This document shows, in pieces, positions 11,317 to 23,500 of a stretch of DNA of 64,000 nucleotides. The DNA is from Xanthostigma xanthostigma (lineage: Eukaryota; Arthropoda; Insecta; Raphidioptera; Raphidiidae). The stretch's first letter is position 1. Each line of letters opens with the position of its first letter. Where the stretch lies: the NCBI GenBank assembly GCA_963575645.1, contig OY754464.1:80326948-80390947 (forward strand), given 5' to 3'. Both the position numbers and the translations under genes were made by a program. Under the pieces are notes generated by a model that was given only the letters and a program-made list of their open reading frames with translations, was not told the origin of the DNA and did no database searches.

Positions 11317-11791
11317 GGACTGCACTTTGTGGCGTTATTGAGAGTTATCGTTAAAGGGAGAGAGGAAATAATCAATTACTATTTTTTTACTATAATACAT
11401 AATATATAAAATTTACAACAGATCAACAAACATTCATACTAAACAAATGAAAGATAATCCCAACAAACAAAAGAACGAATTTCTTAGAATCTTTGGTATG
11501 CATGATGCCGACAACAAAATAACAAACAAGTAAGTACTGTTTGTTGCTTAATAATGACGTATTGTCGTCGTTATTTAGAATGGATATGTCCATATTTAGT
11601 GTTTCATTGTATAAGCAACAAGGTAAACCAACTAGAGTTCAGTAATTTAGACGTTTTAAGGAGTTTTTTTTTTTATTAAACAAACAAACAAAAAAAATGT
11701 GCATCGGCTTATGCCACTAGCACTGTTTACATGGTATAATAATTCAACATAATATAATGTACAAACTGGTAAGTGGTAATGTTTTAAGGAG

Positions 11792-11832
11792 TTTGTTGTT
11801 ATATCAAGTGACGTTAAATGGAGTTCACACAG
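11792..11832 (-). repeat. Tigger-like terminal segment
   Basis: Read on the minus strand this gives GTGAACTCCATTTAACGTC followed by GATATAACAACAAACTCC. This matches the segment beginning at 38771, suggesting two ends of the same DNA-transposon family. The partner end here was not found. Confidence 0.35.
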
Positions 11833-11925
11833 TATCTCTATTGGTGATTATCCAAATTTTTTAAATTTTTTGTATTGGTTTCGTTAAATTCATGTTTATT
11901 TCGATGATTATATTATTGTATTATA

Positions 11926-13125
11926 TCAGTCCAGCAAGCAAGTTCTCAAGATTGCATTCAAGACACAATATGGATCACAGTTAGAGGAAGGTCTTCGATC
12001 TTCTAAATATCCTTTTTTATTACGTTCAACTGCAGGTTGAATTCGAACACTTGCAGCTCGGTTGCCTACTCCGCTAGAAAACGTATCCATTGACGAAGTT
12101 TCGTGCAGACCAGTTAAACGTTGTGAGTTATCTTTACCACCGGTTGGATCATACACGCTCAGGTGTTCTTTATGTTTTTTTGATAACTTTTCTATGTACT
12201 TGTGTAATGCTTCGATGCCGTTATCGTTTCGACTGGTCAGAGTTGAAAAATTGGTGTGGGCGCCCGCTCCGTTCCAATTTGAGAACAGTTTAGGATGAAA
12301 GGTCACGCCGATACCGAACTCTTCGCTTATTCTGTGTAATAAATAGCGCGCAATCCACAGTTCATCGCCTGCGGCTATGCCAGACGTCGGTCCAAGTTGA
12401 AACTCCCACTGAGAGGGCATCACTTCAGCGTTTACTCCAAAAATGTTAACTCCGCTGTACAAGCACGCTCGATAATGTGCCTCGATTATATCTCTGGCAA
12501 AAGCTTTTTGTGCTCCGACACCGCAATAGTACGGTCCTTGTGGGGCCGGAAACGAATTCACCTCCCAACCGAACGGCCTTAAATCAGGACCGAGTAAGGA
12601 ATACTCCTGTTCGATTCCGAACCAAGGCTCTTCACCAGCCGTTTTCTCAAACGCTTCCTTGCATGCAGATCTATGATTTGTGGCCATGGGTTTGTCATGG
12701 ATGTCGTAAGTTTCGCAAAGGACCAGTTTGTGATTGCCACCCCTTATTGGATCCTTATACATGGCAACTGGTACTAATGTAACATCAGATTTATCGGTTG
12801 TCGCTTGAAACGTAGAACTGCCATCGTATGACCACTTCGGTAGTTCTTCTGGGGATTCGGGAATAAAATTTGCTGTTCGTGATTTGGATCGGACGTTTTC
12901 ACCTGTCCCATCTATCCAAATGTATTCGAGTTGAACCGCACATTCGTCTAGGGGAAGGCGCATGTATTTATCTATCACTGTTTTATTCACCTTTGCATTT
13001 GGAGAATGATCCAAAAAGTATTTTATGCTCGATGAATGAACTGCGCGTCTTTTCTTACATAATACCGAAAATAGCAATTTGTTTTTTAATGTTCGTGTTA
13101 AAATATTTTGTATAATTGAATGCAT
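11926..13125 (-). CDS. Glutamine synthetase, mitochondrial type, intronless
   Basis: A full-length 399-residue glutamine synthetase making glutamine from glutamate, ammonia and ATP. Residues 1 to about 35 are basic and free of acidic residues (MHSIIQNILTRTLKNKLLF), as in a mitochondrial presequence. The beta-grasp region follows, with WSYDGSST at 98-105. Catalytic motifs are FGIEQEYSLLGP (169-180), PQGPYYCGVG (195-204), NAEVMPSQWEFQLGP (232-246), NWNGAGAHTNFST (283-295), NRAASVRIQ (355-363) and EDRRPSSNCDPY (375-386). No break or missing catalytic residue is seen. The length matches insect mitochondrial GS1. There are no introns, unlike the neighbouring genes, so it may descend from a retrocopy. 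A poly(A) signal on the minus strand lies at 11900-11895, 26 bp past the stop. Confidence 0.93.
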   Translation of the reverse strand: MHSIIQNILTRTLKNKLLFSVLCKKRRAVHSSSIKYFLDHSPNAKVNKTVIDKYMRLPLDECAVQLEYIWIDGTGENVRSKSRTANFIPESPEELPKWSYDGSSTFQATTDKSDVTLVPVAMYKDPIRGGNHKLVLCETYDIHDKPMATNHRSACKEAFEKTAGEEPWFGIEQEYSLLGPDLRPFGWEVNSFPAPQGPYYCGVGAQKAFARDIIEAHYRACLYSGVNIFGVNAEVMPSQWEFQLGPTSGIAAGDELWIARYLLHRISEEFGIGVTFHPKLFSNWNGAGAHTNFSTLTSRNDNGIEALHKYIEKLSKKHKEHLSVYDPTGGKDNSQRLTGLHETSSMDTFSSGVGNRAASVRIQPAVERNKKGYLEDRRPSSNCDPYCVLNAILRTCLLD

Positions 13126-14550
13126 AATTATTAACTTTCTTTCTATTTAAAAAAAAACTATTCAATTTCTTTTCGAAAAAAAAAGCTAAAATGTCACACA
13201 AGAACTGAAAGGCGCACAAAACTGCTAAAAATCAGCAGAAATTATTGTTGGAACTTGAAATAACAAGCATAGATAACAAGATCGGATGTAGCGCGCATTG
13301 TGGGCTGATTTTCAGTATTTTAACCATGGAAACGAAAAACCCTATTCGTGTCCCTATTGCGGTCGTAATAATTTGATGTTCAAAGTAATTGATCCATTTT
13401 GAATTAGTGCGTAAAGTAGATAAATAATAATGCGATTTTACCAATGCACAATAGTTATATCTCTAATCCGAGTGTACAAGAATGTGTCCTATGAAAGGTA
13501 AAACATTAACGTCTTAAAAAAATCAATTCAAGACTTGATAATTTTAAAGAAAGGCATCAAATTCAAAAATTCGCATTATTTTGAAGTTTTGGACCGATCC
13601 CCTCTTTAAATCGCTGTTCCATTGTTATACTTGTAACTGTAGAAACAGCGCCAATAATTTAAAATGTCATTTTCATAACAATTATAAAATGATCAACAAA
13701 ATATGATGCGAATAAAATTACATTATAATTAAACTAAATATTAAAGTCATTTTTTACTAATTGTAAACGTAATATTTATAATTTAGTTTATAAATAATAT
13801 TTTCTGTCAAACTTTGCAACAAAAAAGGAGTAGGAATATTTTTTTTATGAAAAAAGTACTTTTGTACTTTGTAGTAACATTTCCTTTTGTAAATTGCAAT
13901 TTTGCGTACAAAAAGTCAAGTCAAATGGAGTAATTTTTTAATTTGTGAAAATAAAGTAAACTACCATTTTACATTAATTTTTTCGAACAAATATTTTGTT
14001 AATTGGGATAATAATAATAATTCATGAATGCAGCATGCAAGAATTGGCCATTCGAACGTAAAGTTGTGGGTTCGAACAATTTTACACGTAACCAAATTTC
14101 AACAAAGGTATTTCTAATTGGTAACCTATAAAATAATTTTAATGAATCCACTTCATAATTTGATATCAAATTACAGTTTTTGATGAAAGCATTGATTTCA
14201 CTGTAGAAACGCTTGCTTTTCACATTTTCTATTACATAAACTTTTTGTGTTCTGAAAGAATACCTATAACAAAATTATATAATTTAACTTTTATAATTTT
14301 AAATTAAATCTCAGTGTTTATTAAATTTCTGTCAAAACTACTTAGAAAAAAAGGAACAGCGACGTCTATGTAAGTTTAAGTAATCTGTGTATTTTACTAA
14401 TATTTTGTTCCAACTTTTGATTATTTGAAATTCTTTATTTTTGCAAATTCTCAGTTATGTTCTCTTATACAAATTTAAATTGATATACGTGTTATTGTCA
14501 AAATTAAATCGAGTGATTTTATGTGCAATGTGGATAACTTATTTTTTTAG
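13126..14550. other. Region between glutamine synthetase and IDE; nothing recognised
   Basis: Very AT-rich, with only short open frames that resemble no family and no clear terminal inverted repeats. It should contain the promoters of the divergent glutamine synthetase and IDE genes and possibly a 5' exon of IDE. Confidence 0.3.
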
Positions 14551-14599
14551 GACATCTGGTTTTTCTCCGATATCTCGTGATTTTTCCGAATCAGTAATC

Positions 14600-17500
14600 A
14601 TGCCTGCAACACAAATTCTTAAAACTGTGGAAATTATTAAATCTCCCGAAGACAAACGACTGTATCGCGGAATTGAGCTGTCAAATCATTTGAAAGTATT
14701 GCTAGTTAGTGACTCCACAACCGACAAATCAGCTGCAGCGCTCGATGTCAATGTTGGTAGGTATTTCGCTCGCATCAATATCGACTTTTAAGTGAAACCA
14801 TCTTAAAATCAGCGTAAATTAATAAAAATTAGCGTTCATCTGTAGTTCACTTGGGAAATAATAATCAGTGACTAATACTTAGTAAACAAACTTAACAGAG
14901 CGGCAAAAAAATGATCCGACATAAAAATATAGACGTTCTTAGATTTTCCTATAAAATGAAATAATGACTGGGCCTATGTGCATTTTATGTGGAACGATTT
15001 TCTGCAATGCGTGAATGATTTCCATAGCTACTAAATCAACAAAATATTTAAGTAGTAATCATCTTTTCTAAATATTCGGAACCCAAAGGAATGGTGAGAC
15101 CTCTGGTGAGAAATGCGCCGAACTGCCCTAAGGGAGGTTTTTGACCATAGATATATATATTAATAGATAGCGAATGCCTATCCTTGAACATTGTGCGGAA
15201 TGGTTCCAATTAGAAGCCATTTTGTATGTAGAATACGCCGTAAAAAGCGTGCGGGATTCAAAAAGATTAAATATTCTATAATATGATGTTAATGGAAAAA
15301 CAATAAAACTCGCAGTAAACAGTGATATTTCGCTCCAAAACCTATTTTTATATTGAAACGTTTCAAAAATTAACAAAACTGAGCATAAATATAATATAAA
15401 AGCTTAGAACATTTTACATTGTCAGATTGGCATCAATGCTTGTCAACCTTGATGCCAAATTGACAATGTAAAATGTTTTAAGCTTTTACATTATATTTAT
15501 GCTTAATTTTGTAATTTTTGAAACGTTTCAGTATAAAAATAGGTTTTGGACCGAAATATCACTGTTTACTGTGAGTTTTGTCGTTTTTCTCAATAAAATC
15601 ATATTATAAAATAATTAATATTTTTGAATCTCGCGCGCTTTTTACGGCGTTTTCCACGTACAAAATGGCTTCTAAAAGGTACAGGAGGCGCTAGTGTATC
15701 CGCAATCTATTAAATATAAACATTGATTTAGAAAAGCATGATGGATAGCCTCCATCATGCTTTTCTAAATCAATGTTTATCTGTCATAAACTCACCTTAG
15801 GACAGTTCGGCGCATTTCTCACCAGAGGTCTCACCATTCCTTTGGGTTTCGAATACTATGCTTTACTTCGTTTAATTCTTTTGGCGTTAGCGAGCCATAC
15901 TATAACGAAAAACTTCTATTATTTTGGTATCTTACCCCTCTTTTAATCTGTGGATTTTTCCCTTAAAATAGACGCCAGCAGGAATTTTTCCAAGGGTGGG
16001 ACTGAGACTGGTGACACCGGGGGCTTGAGTGGTATGGGATACCCCCCAAAAAGAAAGAATCATCAATAGCAAAATGTATTTCTTGAAATAAAATGTGAAA
16101 ATTTGGGTTATGTGTTATTTCATGTGAGAAAAAAAATTTGGTCTGAAAATCTCAACCGTTTGCCATTTTGTTCGATCTGTCTGTGTATTTGTTTCGTGGA
16201 CTGACTTGAACGAAATTTCGTAACTGCGTTTTTTGAACGTTCATTTTTAAATAATTCGTTTTTTTGTTAAATTTGACCAATAAACGATTTGTATGCAGTT
16301 TTTATACAGACTTTGAATTTAGGATTAAAAAAACAGTATTGTTTGTAATCGTTGAATTTATTTGTGTTTTTTTAAGGTTACATGAGTGACCCCGACAATG
16401 TACCGGGACTGGCTCATTTTTGTGAACACATGTTGTTTTTGGGAACGAAAAAATTTCCAACCGAAAATGAATACACAAAATTTTTGTCGGAGCACAGTGG
16501 CTCAAGTAATGCCTGCACTTATCCGGATCATACGAAATACTTTTTCGACGTCGTGCCAGAACAGTTGAAGGCTACTCTCGATCGGTATGTAAAAAAAAAG
16601 AAAAATAAGCAAGCAAACAGATTTAGACATCTTCAGAGCTTTCATTTTAAAAATGAGCGGGAAAACGCGCTGTGAGAATGGATTTCGAAGTTTATTTGTA
16701 CATAAGATAATTTTTCAATAAATAAAAACACACAATATGTTTTCAAAGAATAATAACTAATAAGTCTGTATTTGGACAAAGAGAAGGCTATTTGTGCCAT
16801 ATTATTTTTGCGTTCAGAATTGTTTAGATTCCTTCGAATTGTTCGCTTCTCACGTGACCAAAAATTTGCTCTCCCCGTTCTCGATGTGCCGAGTGAAAAA
16901 CTGAGCATACCTACCCATTAAAACTTATTTTTGAAAAAAAAATTCCGGTCAATTAGGCTTTTGAAAAAAAAATAATTACCGATTTTTTTATTGTATTTTA
17001 AAATATTATTATAAATAATATTGATAATCGATGCGAAAAACTTTCAAAAAACTTTTTTTATTAAAAAAAATCACGTGACTGCAAACGCACTAAAATATTG
17101 TTTTTGACAGTTGTGACGTCATAATGGTAAAATGTATATACGCAGTATACTATCAATGGCTTCTACATGTGTATTGACTAAAACATTATGACGTCACATT
17201 ATGTTCGGGAAATGTCGGCGCGTTCTCGGAACTGGGTACAAAAATTTATTTTTAATTTGATATAACTTTTGAATTATAACGAAAATAAAAAAAAGAAAAA
17301 TAGTTTTGTTATAAAACTTATATACGATCTTTCCATTTATGACAAAAAAAAATTTCATTCAAAAGCCCAATATGACCATTGCAACTGCAAAAGTGTTGAC
17401 ATTTGATTATAATAAAGAAAATAAAATTTCTGATATCGCGTGAGGTGACGCGGGTAATGGCTAGTATTCAATATGATATTTGCTATTCGTTGCCATGGTT

Positions 17501-20500
17501 ACCTACATAATATTATGTTCCACGTCATGTAAAAATTAATCAAAGCATGCCTAACTAGGGTGCGTTCCGATATACACTGGGAGCACTGCCCAGTGCTCTT
17601 ACTGTAGAAAAATTCGTTCCATTATGAACGCCAGTATACTGCCGCAGTACCCTAGGGAAATATATGACGTCATAAATAGCCATATATTTCTACTGCGAGC
17701 ACTGGCGTTTTCGAGGTAAGGTACTCGCCAGTACTTTGATCACGTGATCAGTCAAAGCCGCTTGAGTGCTAAACAGTTGACATTAAAAATTCTGAAATTA
17801 TTTTGGACTTCTGAAAATAATGGAAAATTTGCAAAAATTGAGCTTATTTAATTAGAAATCTTTAATACGCTCATTTGAAAACTGCGTCAAAAAACGATGC
17901 TGACAGTATACTGGAGTGCGTTCCGTTTTAAATAGTAACCAGTATTACTGGCTATAAAGGAACGGCTTCACAGTATACTGAATTGACGTCACACTGTACA
18001 GTGCTCCCAGTGTATATCGGAACGCACCCCTAGTTTATTTCTGACAGATCCATAAAACAAAAGAGCGGCTGATTTTTTTTTATTTTCAAAATATTTACGA
18101 AACTATAAAGTTAGAAAAAAAATGTTTAACGAAACTTTCTTGAAAAAATAAATAGAATAATAAGCCGTCATGAAAAGTATACCATTATTATATAAAAAAC
18201 ACCGTTATAGTATATATCTCTTCTGCGCATGCGTCGATTTTCCCCAAAAACAATAGGGCTCTTCATATTTGCATACCAAACATCCTCCCAAAATTTGGTT
18301 TCAATCCGCCCATCCGTTTGACCTGTATCGTGTTCACAGACTTACCCACGCACAGAGTTTTTCCAAAAAAAAATTGGTTGTCTGTAAAGTCGGTTTACGG
18401 ACGATAGTTTTACGTGATAACGTATTCCGTAATACATAACCTAAACCTCCCAAAATTTGGTTTCAATTCGCTTATCCTTGGTGTCGGAATGATAAGAAAT
18501 GTCAAAAGTGACGTTTGTAACTGTCAAAGTATTATGTTCTAATCATAGATAAACGTATTATACTTAGGAAGATTCGTAACCTAGTTAACCAAAATGAGAC
18601 TACTTTTATATAGTAAACCTCTTACGTTTCATACCCCTGGCCCACAAACTGAATGTTGTTTTGTGCTTCCACCTACATTATGGTTAAACTAAAAGTTCAG
18701 ATAATCTTAAAGCTACCTCTATACTGATCCTAATTACGCGCTCAATGGTTTATAAATTGTTAAAAACCATCAATGTTTTTTTTTATTTTTGACGTAGGTA
18801 TGTGATAATTTTAGTTTTCCGTGACGACAGTTCCGTTTGTTTCAAATCATAGAAACGCCGCGTAAACAACGGCACAAATAAATTTCTAAAATAAAAAAAA
18901 CCAAATTTAATTCAAATTTTTTGAATTTTCAAATTTTATTTTGAATAGTCGTGGTAACGTTTTTTTAGTCTGTTTCACATTCAACTTTACAAATAGGTAC
19001 TGACATATTTTGTCAATAGAAATAAAATAAAATTTCTACTAACGTGTGCAGTGACGTGTATAATGGCTAGTAATAAACATTTTGATATTTGAATCTTTGA
19101 TTAACGTCTGATTAGTACTCTTCAATAAATAAATTATCGACCAATTTTTCAGACAATTATATTGACAAAAATATATAATTATAATTCAATAAATTTATTG
19201 AATTATAATTATATATTTTTGTCAATATAGGTAATTGTCTGAAAAATTGGTCGATAATTTATTATTATTATTATTTATTATAATTATAATTTATTATTAT
19301 TTATATAATAAAATTGTCAGAAAAATTGATCCCAATTACTCGCTCAATGGTTTATAAATTGTTAAAAACCATCAATTTTATTTTTTTTTTGACGTTATGT
19401 GATAAATGATAATTTACAGTTTTCCGTGACGACAGTTCCCAGTTTGTTTCAAACCATAGAAACGCCACGTAAACAACGGCACTTAAATTTCTAAATAAAT
19501 GTAAAAAACCAAATATAATTCAAAAATTTGATTTTGAATAGTCGTGGTAACATTTTTTTTAGTCTGTTTCACAGTTTAATCAAAATCATGGATACGAAGT
19601 CATTTTAATAATTTAAAAAAATTCATTATTCGTCAAAGATCTTTTCAACTTTAAGACATATTAAAGGTAATCTGTAAAAACTTAATCCCGGTGAATTTCG
19701 TCTACAATTTTTACAGTTAACGTAACTGCACGAATTACTAACACAAGCCATTATTGAAAAATTCTCGGAAATGAAATAAGAAATAATTTTTTGACACAAT
19801 TTATGAACGTACCGACAGAATTTTTTCAAATCATACATAAGGCTGTTTATATTTTAAAACCATGAATACGAATTTAAAAAAAAATAGTCGAACATTCTCT
19901 TTATTATATTTCTGGACTATAGATACCAAAAAAAATATCATCTCTGAAAAATCTTTAAAAAAAAATTCAACTGTCAGGCCGTTAAATAATTAATCATATA
20001 TTTTTTCACCTACGGATTTTAACAAATTTATAACATGTAATACAGGGTGCATTTTTCGTCCACTTTGGTTATGTATTCTACTCTACAATTGTGAATGACA
20101 TATTATTTTGTAGCATCGAAGATCATGTCAATTATTTTATTATGGGAGAAGTACAGTGTCGGTATAAGCATCTAATTAATTAAGATAATAAAAATAATTT
20201 AAAATGAAATACATAATCTTATTTCTTGAATTTATATTTTTGTTCGGATTTTTTTGACTCAACATCAGAACTTTGTTTAAAAATAAAATTTTAATTAAAG
20301 TACTATTCATTTACTTATGTCAAAAGAAAAATATTTAAAAGCCCAATAATAATGTCACCGCGGGATATTGTACAATACAGTTGAATGACGGAAGAGGATC
20401 TTTGAAGAACAAATGTAATTATGATGCTGGTCACTAGAGGACCAAATTGCCAGCACAATTCACTACGGAAAACATATGTAGTTATGATGCTAGTCACCAG

Positions 20501-23500
20501 ACGGCCGAACCATTATCAGCACAATTCACTACGGAAACTCTACATATTCTACACTCGCAGATTAAAAAAATTTAGCTTATGATGCTCGTCAATAGGTGGC
20601 CACCTAGCGGCGAGCATCATAAGTGGTCTCATTTTGGTTAACTAGGATACTTATCTTCCTAAGTATAATACGTTTATCTATGGTTCTAATAATAATTAGT
20701 TATTCCAATACTTAACTTAGAAGGCGTTGCATTTCACAAAATACTAATGTCAAAAAATTGAATTAAACATTAGAAATGCAGCTGTTTTCATGTTAAGACA
20801 AGACATACGTTATATTCTAATTTCCATGTACGGCAAACAAAGACGACCGACCGCGTCGCGCCATGCATTAGACAACATTGCATTTATATTTTATACAGCT
20901 ATTTTTCTATATAAATTTGTATAAAAAAAATGTTTAGGCAAATTCTGTTATACGAAATCTATGTAAAATGTTCTCCTCTTTCGTTTAAGACTGGTTTCAA
21001 ACCGATCTGATTTAAATTGAGCGAGAAATTAGCAAAAAGCACGCACAGGGTCAGGCGGAACGTTACGCGTTACGCGTTACGAACGTTAGGAACGTTACGA
21101 CCGTTACACTTTTTCGTGCATGCAGCTGGTGTTTTATCAATTTATAAGATTGGTGATTCATCAATTTATAAGACGTTATCACGTCAAAATATGTTTTTTG
21201 GATTCGGGGAACCTCAAAACGGAAAGATATTGTAAAATTTTTGAAAAGTGATTTTTGACTTAAACTATGTAGTACCATTCTCCACTTGTGGGTTGGAATG
21301 GCAAAAAACGTATAAAAAGTTAGTATGGAGCAAATTATTCTGCTTTTCAGTTTTTCACAATTCTTCTTGGCACCGCTTTTTACTGAAACAGCAACTGATC
21401 GAGAACTGAACGCCGTTAATTCTGAACACGAAAAAAACGTTCCAGTGGACACTTGGAGACTCGATCAATTGGATAAACATACAGCGAACCCAAAACATCC
21501 GTACAGTAAATTTGGAACTGGTATGAAAATATTTATCCAATAATAATAGTATGCGCAATTTTCTTTTTTATTTTGATGTCGATTTTTTTTATTTGCAACT
21601 AGTTTTCCAGCTTGAATACATTTTAGTTTGGCAACGAAATAATTAAATAAATCTCTTAGAATATATCACTTCACTGTATCTTTATGGTTGAGGGAGCGTG
21701 CACTTAGTAAGCTCAGAGATCGCATACGGGATCTCTGACTTGCTTTACTTTTTTGTCATATACAGAACTGGGCATATTATCTTAATTCAGTTATTCAACA
21801 ATGTTAACAAATGCTATGCGCAAACCATTTGAGGTCTGAGTAACGGAGACAGACGTATGTATGTCTGCACTGTTGGGTCGTCAGACGCCTACTAGCAATA
21901 TACGAGTATTAAAGTATACTTAGATGAGTTTAGTTACAGTTAGTAATTATTATAATATATTACAGAGTAGCTACTGTTTGCTACAATTGTTAAGAAACAC
22001 CCATTGTTACAACGCTATCAATATAGAAAAATTAGTTTATTTTTTCAAACAATGTCACCGTCGGGATACGAACCCTGAATCTTTCCACTCTCGCGGCGGA
22101 CTGAGTTACATTACACCACAGTGGCACAAACTATCATTCTAATATTTACCTATAGCATTTGTATTTTATATAATTTGTTATTATTTTTAGGAAACAAACA
22201 AACGTTGGATATTATTCCCAAACAAAACGGTATAAATGTCCGTGATGAGTTGCTGAAATTCCATAAAAAATGGTATTCGTCCAATATTATGAGCCTCGTG
22301 GTGCTTGGGAAAGGTAATCTTCACTTCAACTATCGGGGTTATCTGGGCCCAGTACCAATTCATTTTCTCATTGTATTATTATTATCTACTTGTGACCCTA
22401 ACATGAACCGTTTAAAATGTCTGACACCTCGAATATGTCGACCATATTCGAGGTGTCAGACATTTTAAATGGTTTATGTTATTTGTCAGAGAACATTATT
22501 TTAGCGTTTTGGTTGAAGTTTTTAAGCTATCCAATTAAAAAAACAAACAATATCTATAAATTTTTACATGTCGTCAAAACGACATCTTTCGGAAAGTTTA
22601 GAGGGAAAACGCCCCAAAATCAAGAAAAGTCATAGAGGAAATAGATGTCAGACTAGGCCCAATGAAGCCATATACAAAGTTTGGGGAGAGTATGTATCAA
22701 TAAAATTTTTGCCGACCGGCACTCTGACTAATAGGTATATGACAACCGTTTTACAAATTTTGCTATACATTTATTTTCTACTGCTAGATATCATAGCGTG
22801 AAATGTCGGATTGCACGAAAATGTTTCATTTAATGGAAAGTAATTAAAAAAAAAAAAACAAAACTTTTTTGTTGACACGATCTGCGTAACTCTAAGAGTC
22901 GTTTTTTTCCCGTTTTATTTTTCTTTGTAACTGCTTATAAAGGATACAACGACGCCGTGATTAATTTCAGAAAGTCTGAACGAACTGGAAGAAATGGTCA
23001 TCGAAATGTTTTCGGAAGTCGAGGATAAAGGCGTCGAAGCACCTAAATGGCTCGAACATCCGTTTACAAGAGAACAATTGCAACTCAACAGCAAAGTGGT
23101 TCCGGTCAAGGACGTCCGGAATTTGAACATATCTTTTCCGATACCTGATCTTCATGAATTCTATAAGAGTGGGGTGAGCCTTTTTTTATAATGTGTCTTA
23201 TTTTCTGCGTTTTATTTTGTTCTTTTCGCTATAGAATATGACTGTTCGTACTAGTCGACAAATTAAATTTCTTTCAAAGCTGTCGGGTGAATTCTAAAAC
23301 GGTCGAATCTCGCTTTATACACTTAAAGCTGCCTAAGGTGACTGAAAGACATGTAAGAAAACAAATGAGGTAATTGTCAATCAAATGTCAGTACTGTTTA
23401 TATTTTCTGCCACCCGACAGCGCCACTAGCAAGTCTTTCAAATGGCAGTACTGTTTATTCATTATTTGTTTCAATTCCTTCATCTGAAAAATGGCTAAAT

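Larger units (their letters stand above)
8362..11925. other. Intergenic region made largely of DNA-transposon remnants
   Basis: No host gene recognised between the 812-residue gene and glutamine synthetase. Identified inside are an element at about 8586-9800 with a nested copy at 9297-9777, a small foldback at 10072-10225, a transposase-fragment element at 10802-11316, and a Tigger-like terminal segment near 11792-11832. Confidence 0.5.
18544..20682. mobile_element. hAT-like DNA element with 8-bp duplication GTTCTAAT
   Basis: Ends CATAGATAAACGTATTATAC and GTATAATACGTTTATCTATG are inverted copies. GTTCTAAT is duplicated at 18536-18543 and 20683-20690; an 8-bp duplication is the hAT signature. 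Inside are two direct copies of an approximately 250-bp segment (about 18725-18985 and 19328-19575). A Penelope-tail inverted pair lies between them (19137-19265), and a 63-bp repeat near 20412-20537. No transposase was recognised. Confidence 0.75.
18361..21196 (+). repeat. Dispersed repeat R1, copy 2, split by a hAT-like insertion
   Basis: The left piece runs from AAATTGGTTGTCTGTAAAGT (about 18370) to 18543. The right piece resumes at 20683 and ends at 21196 with GACGTTATCACGTCAAAA. The interruption is exactly the element at 18544-20682. The uninterrupted minus-strand copy at 31868-32560 confirms the original continuity. Confidence 0.8.

Noticed and set aside
12062..13115. Plus-strand open frames opposite glutamine synthetase
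   Set aside because: Shadow frames of a clear conserved gene on the minus strand.
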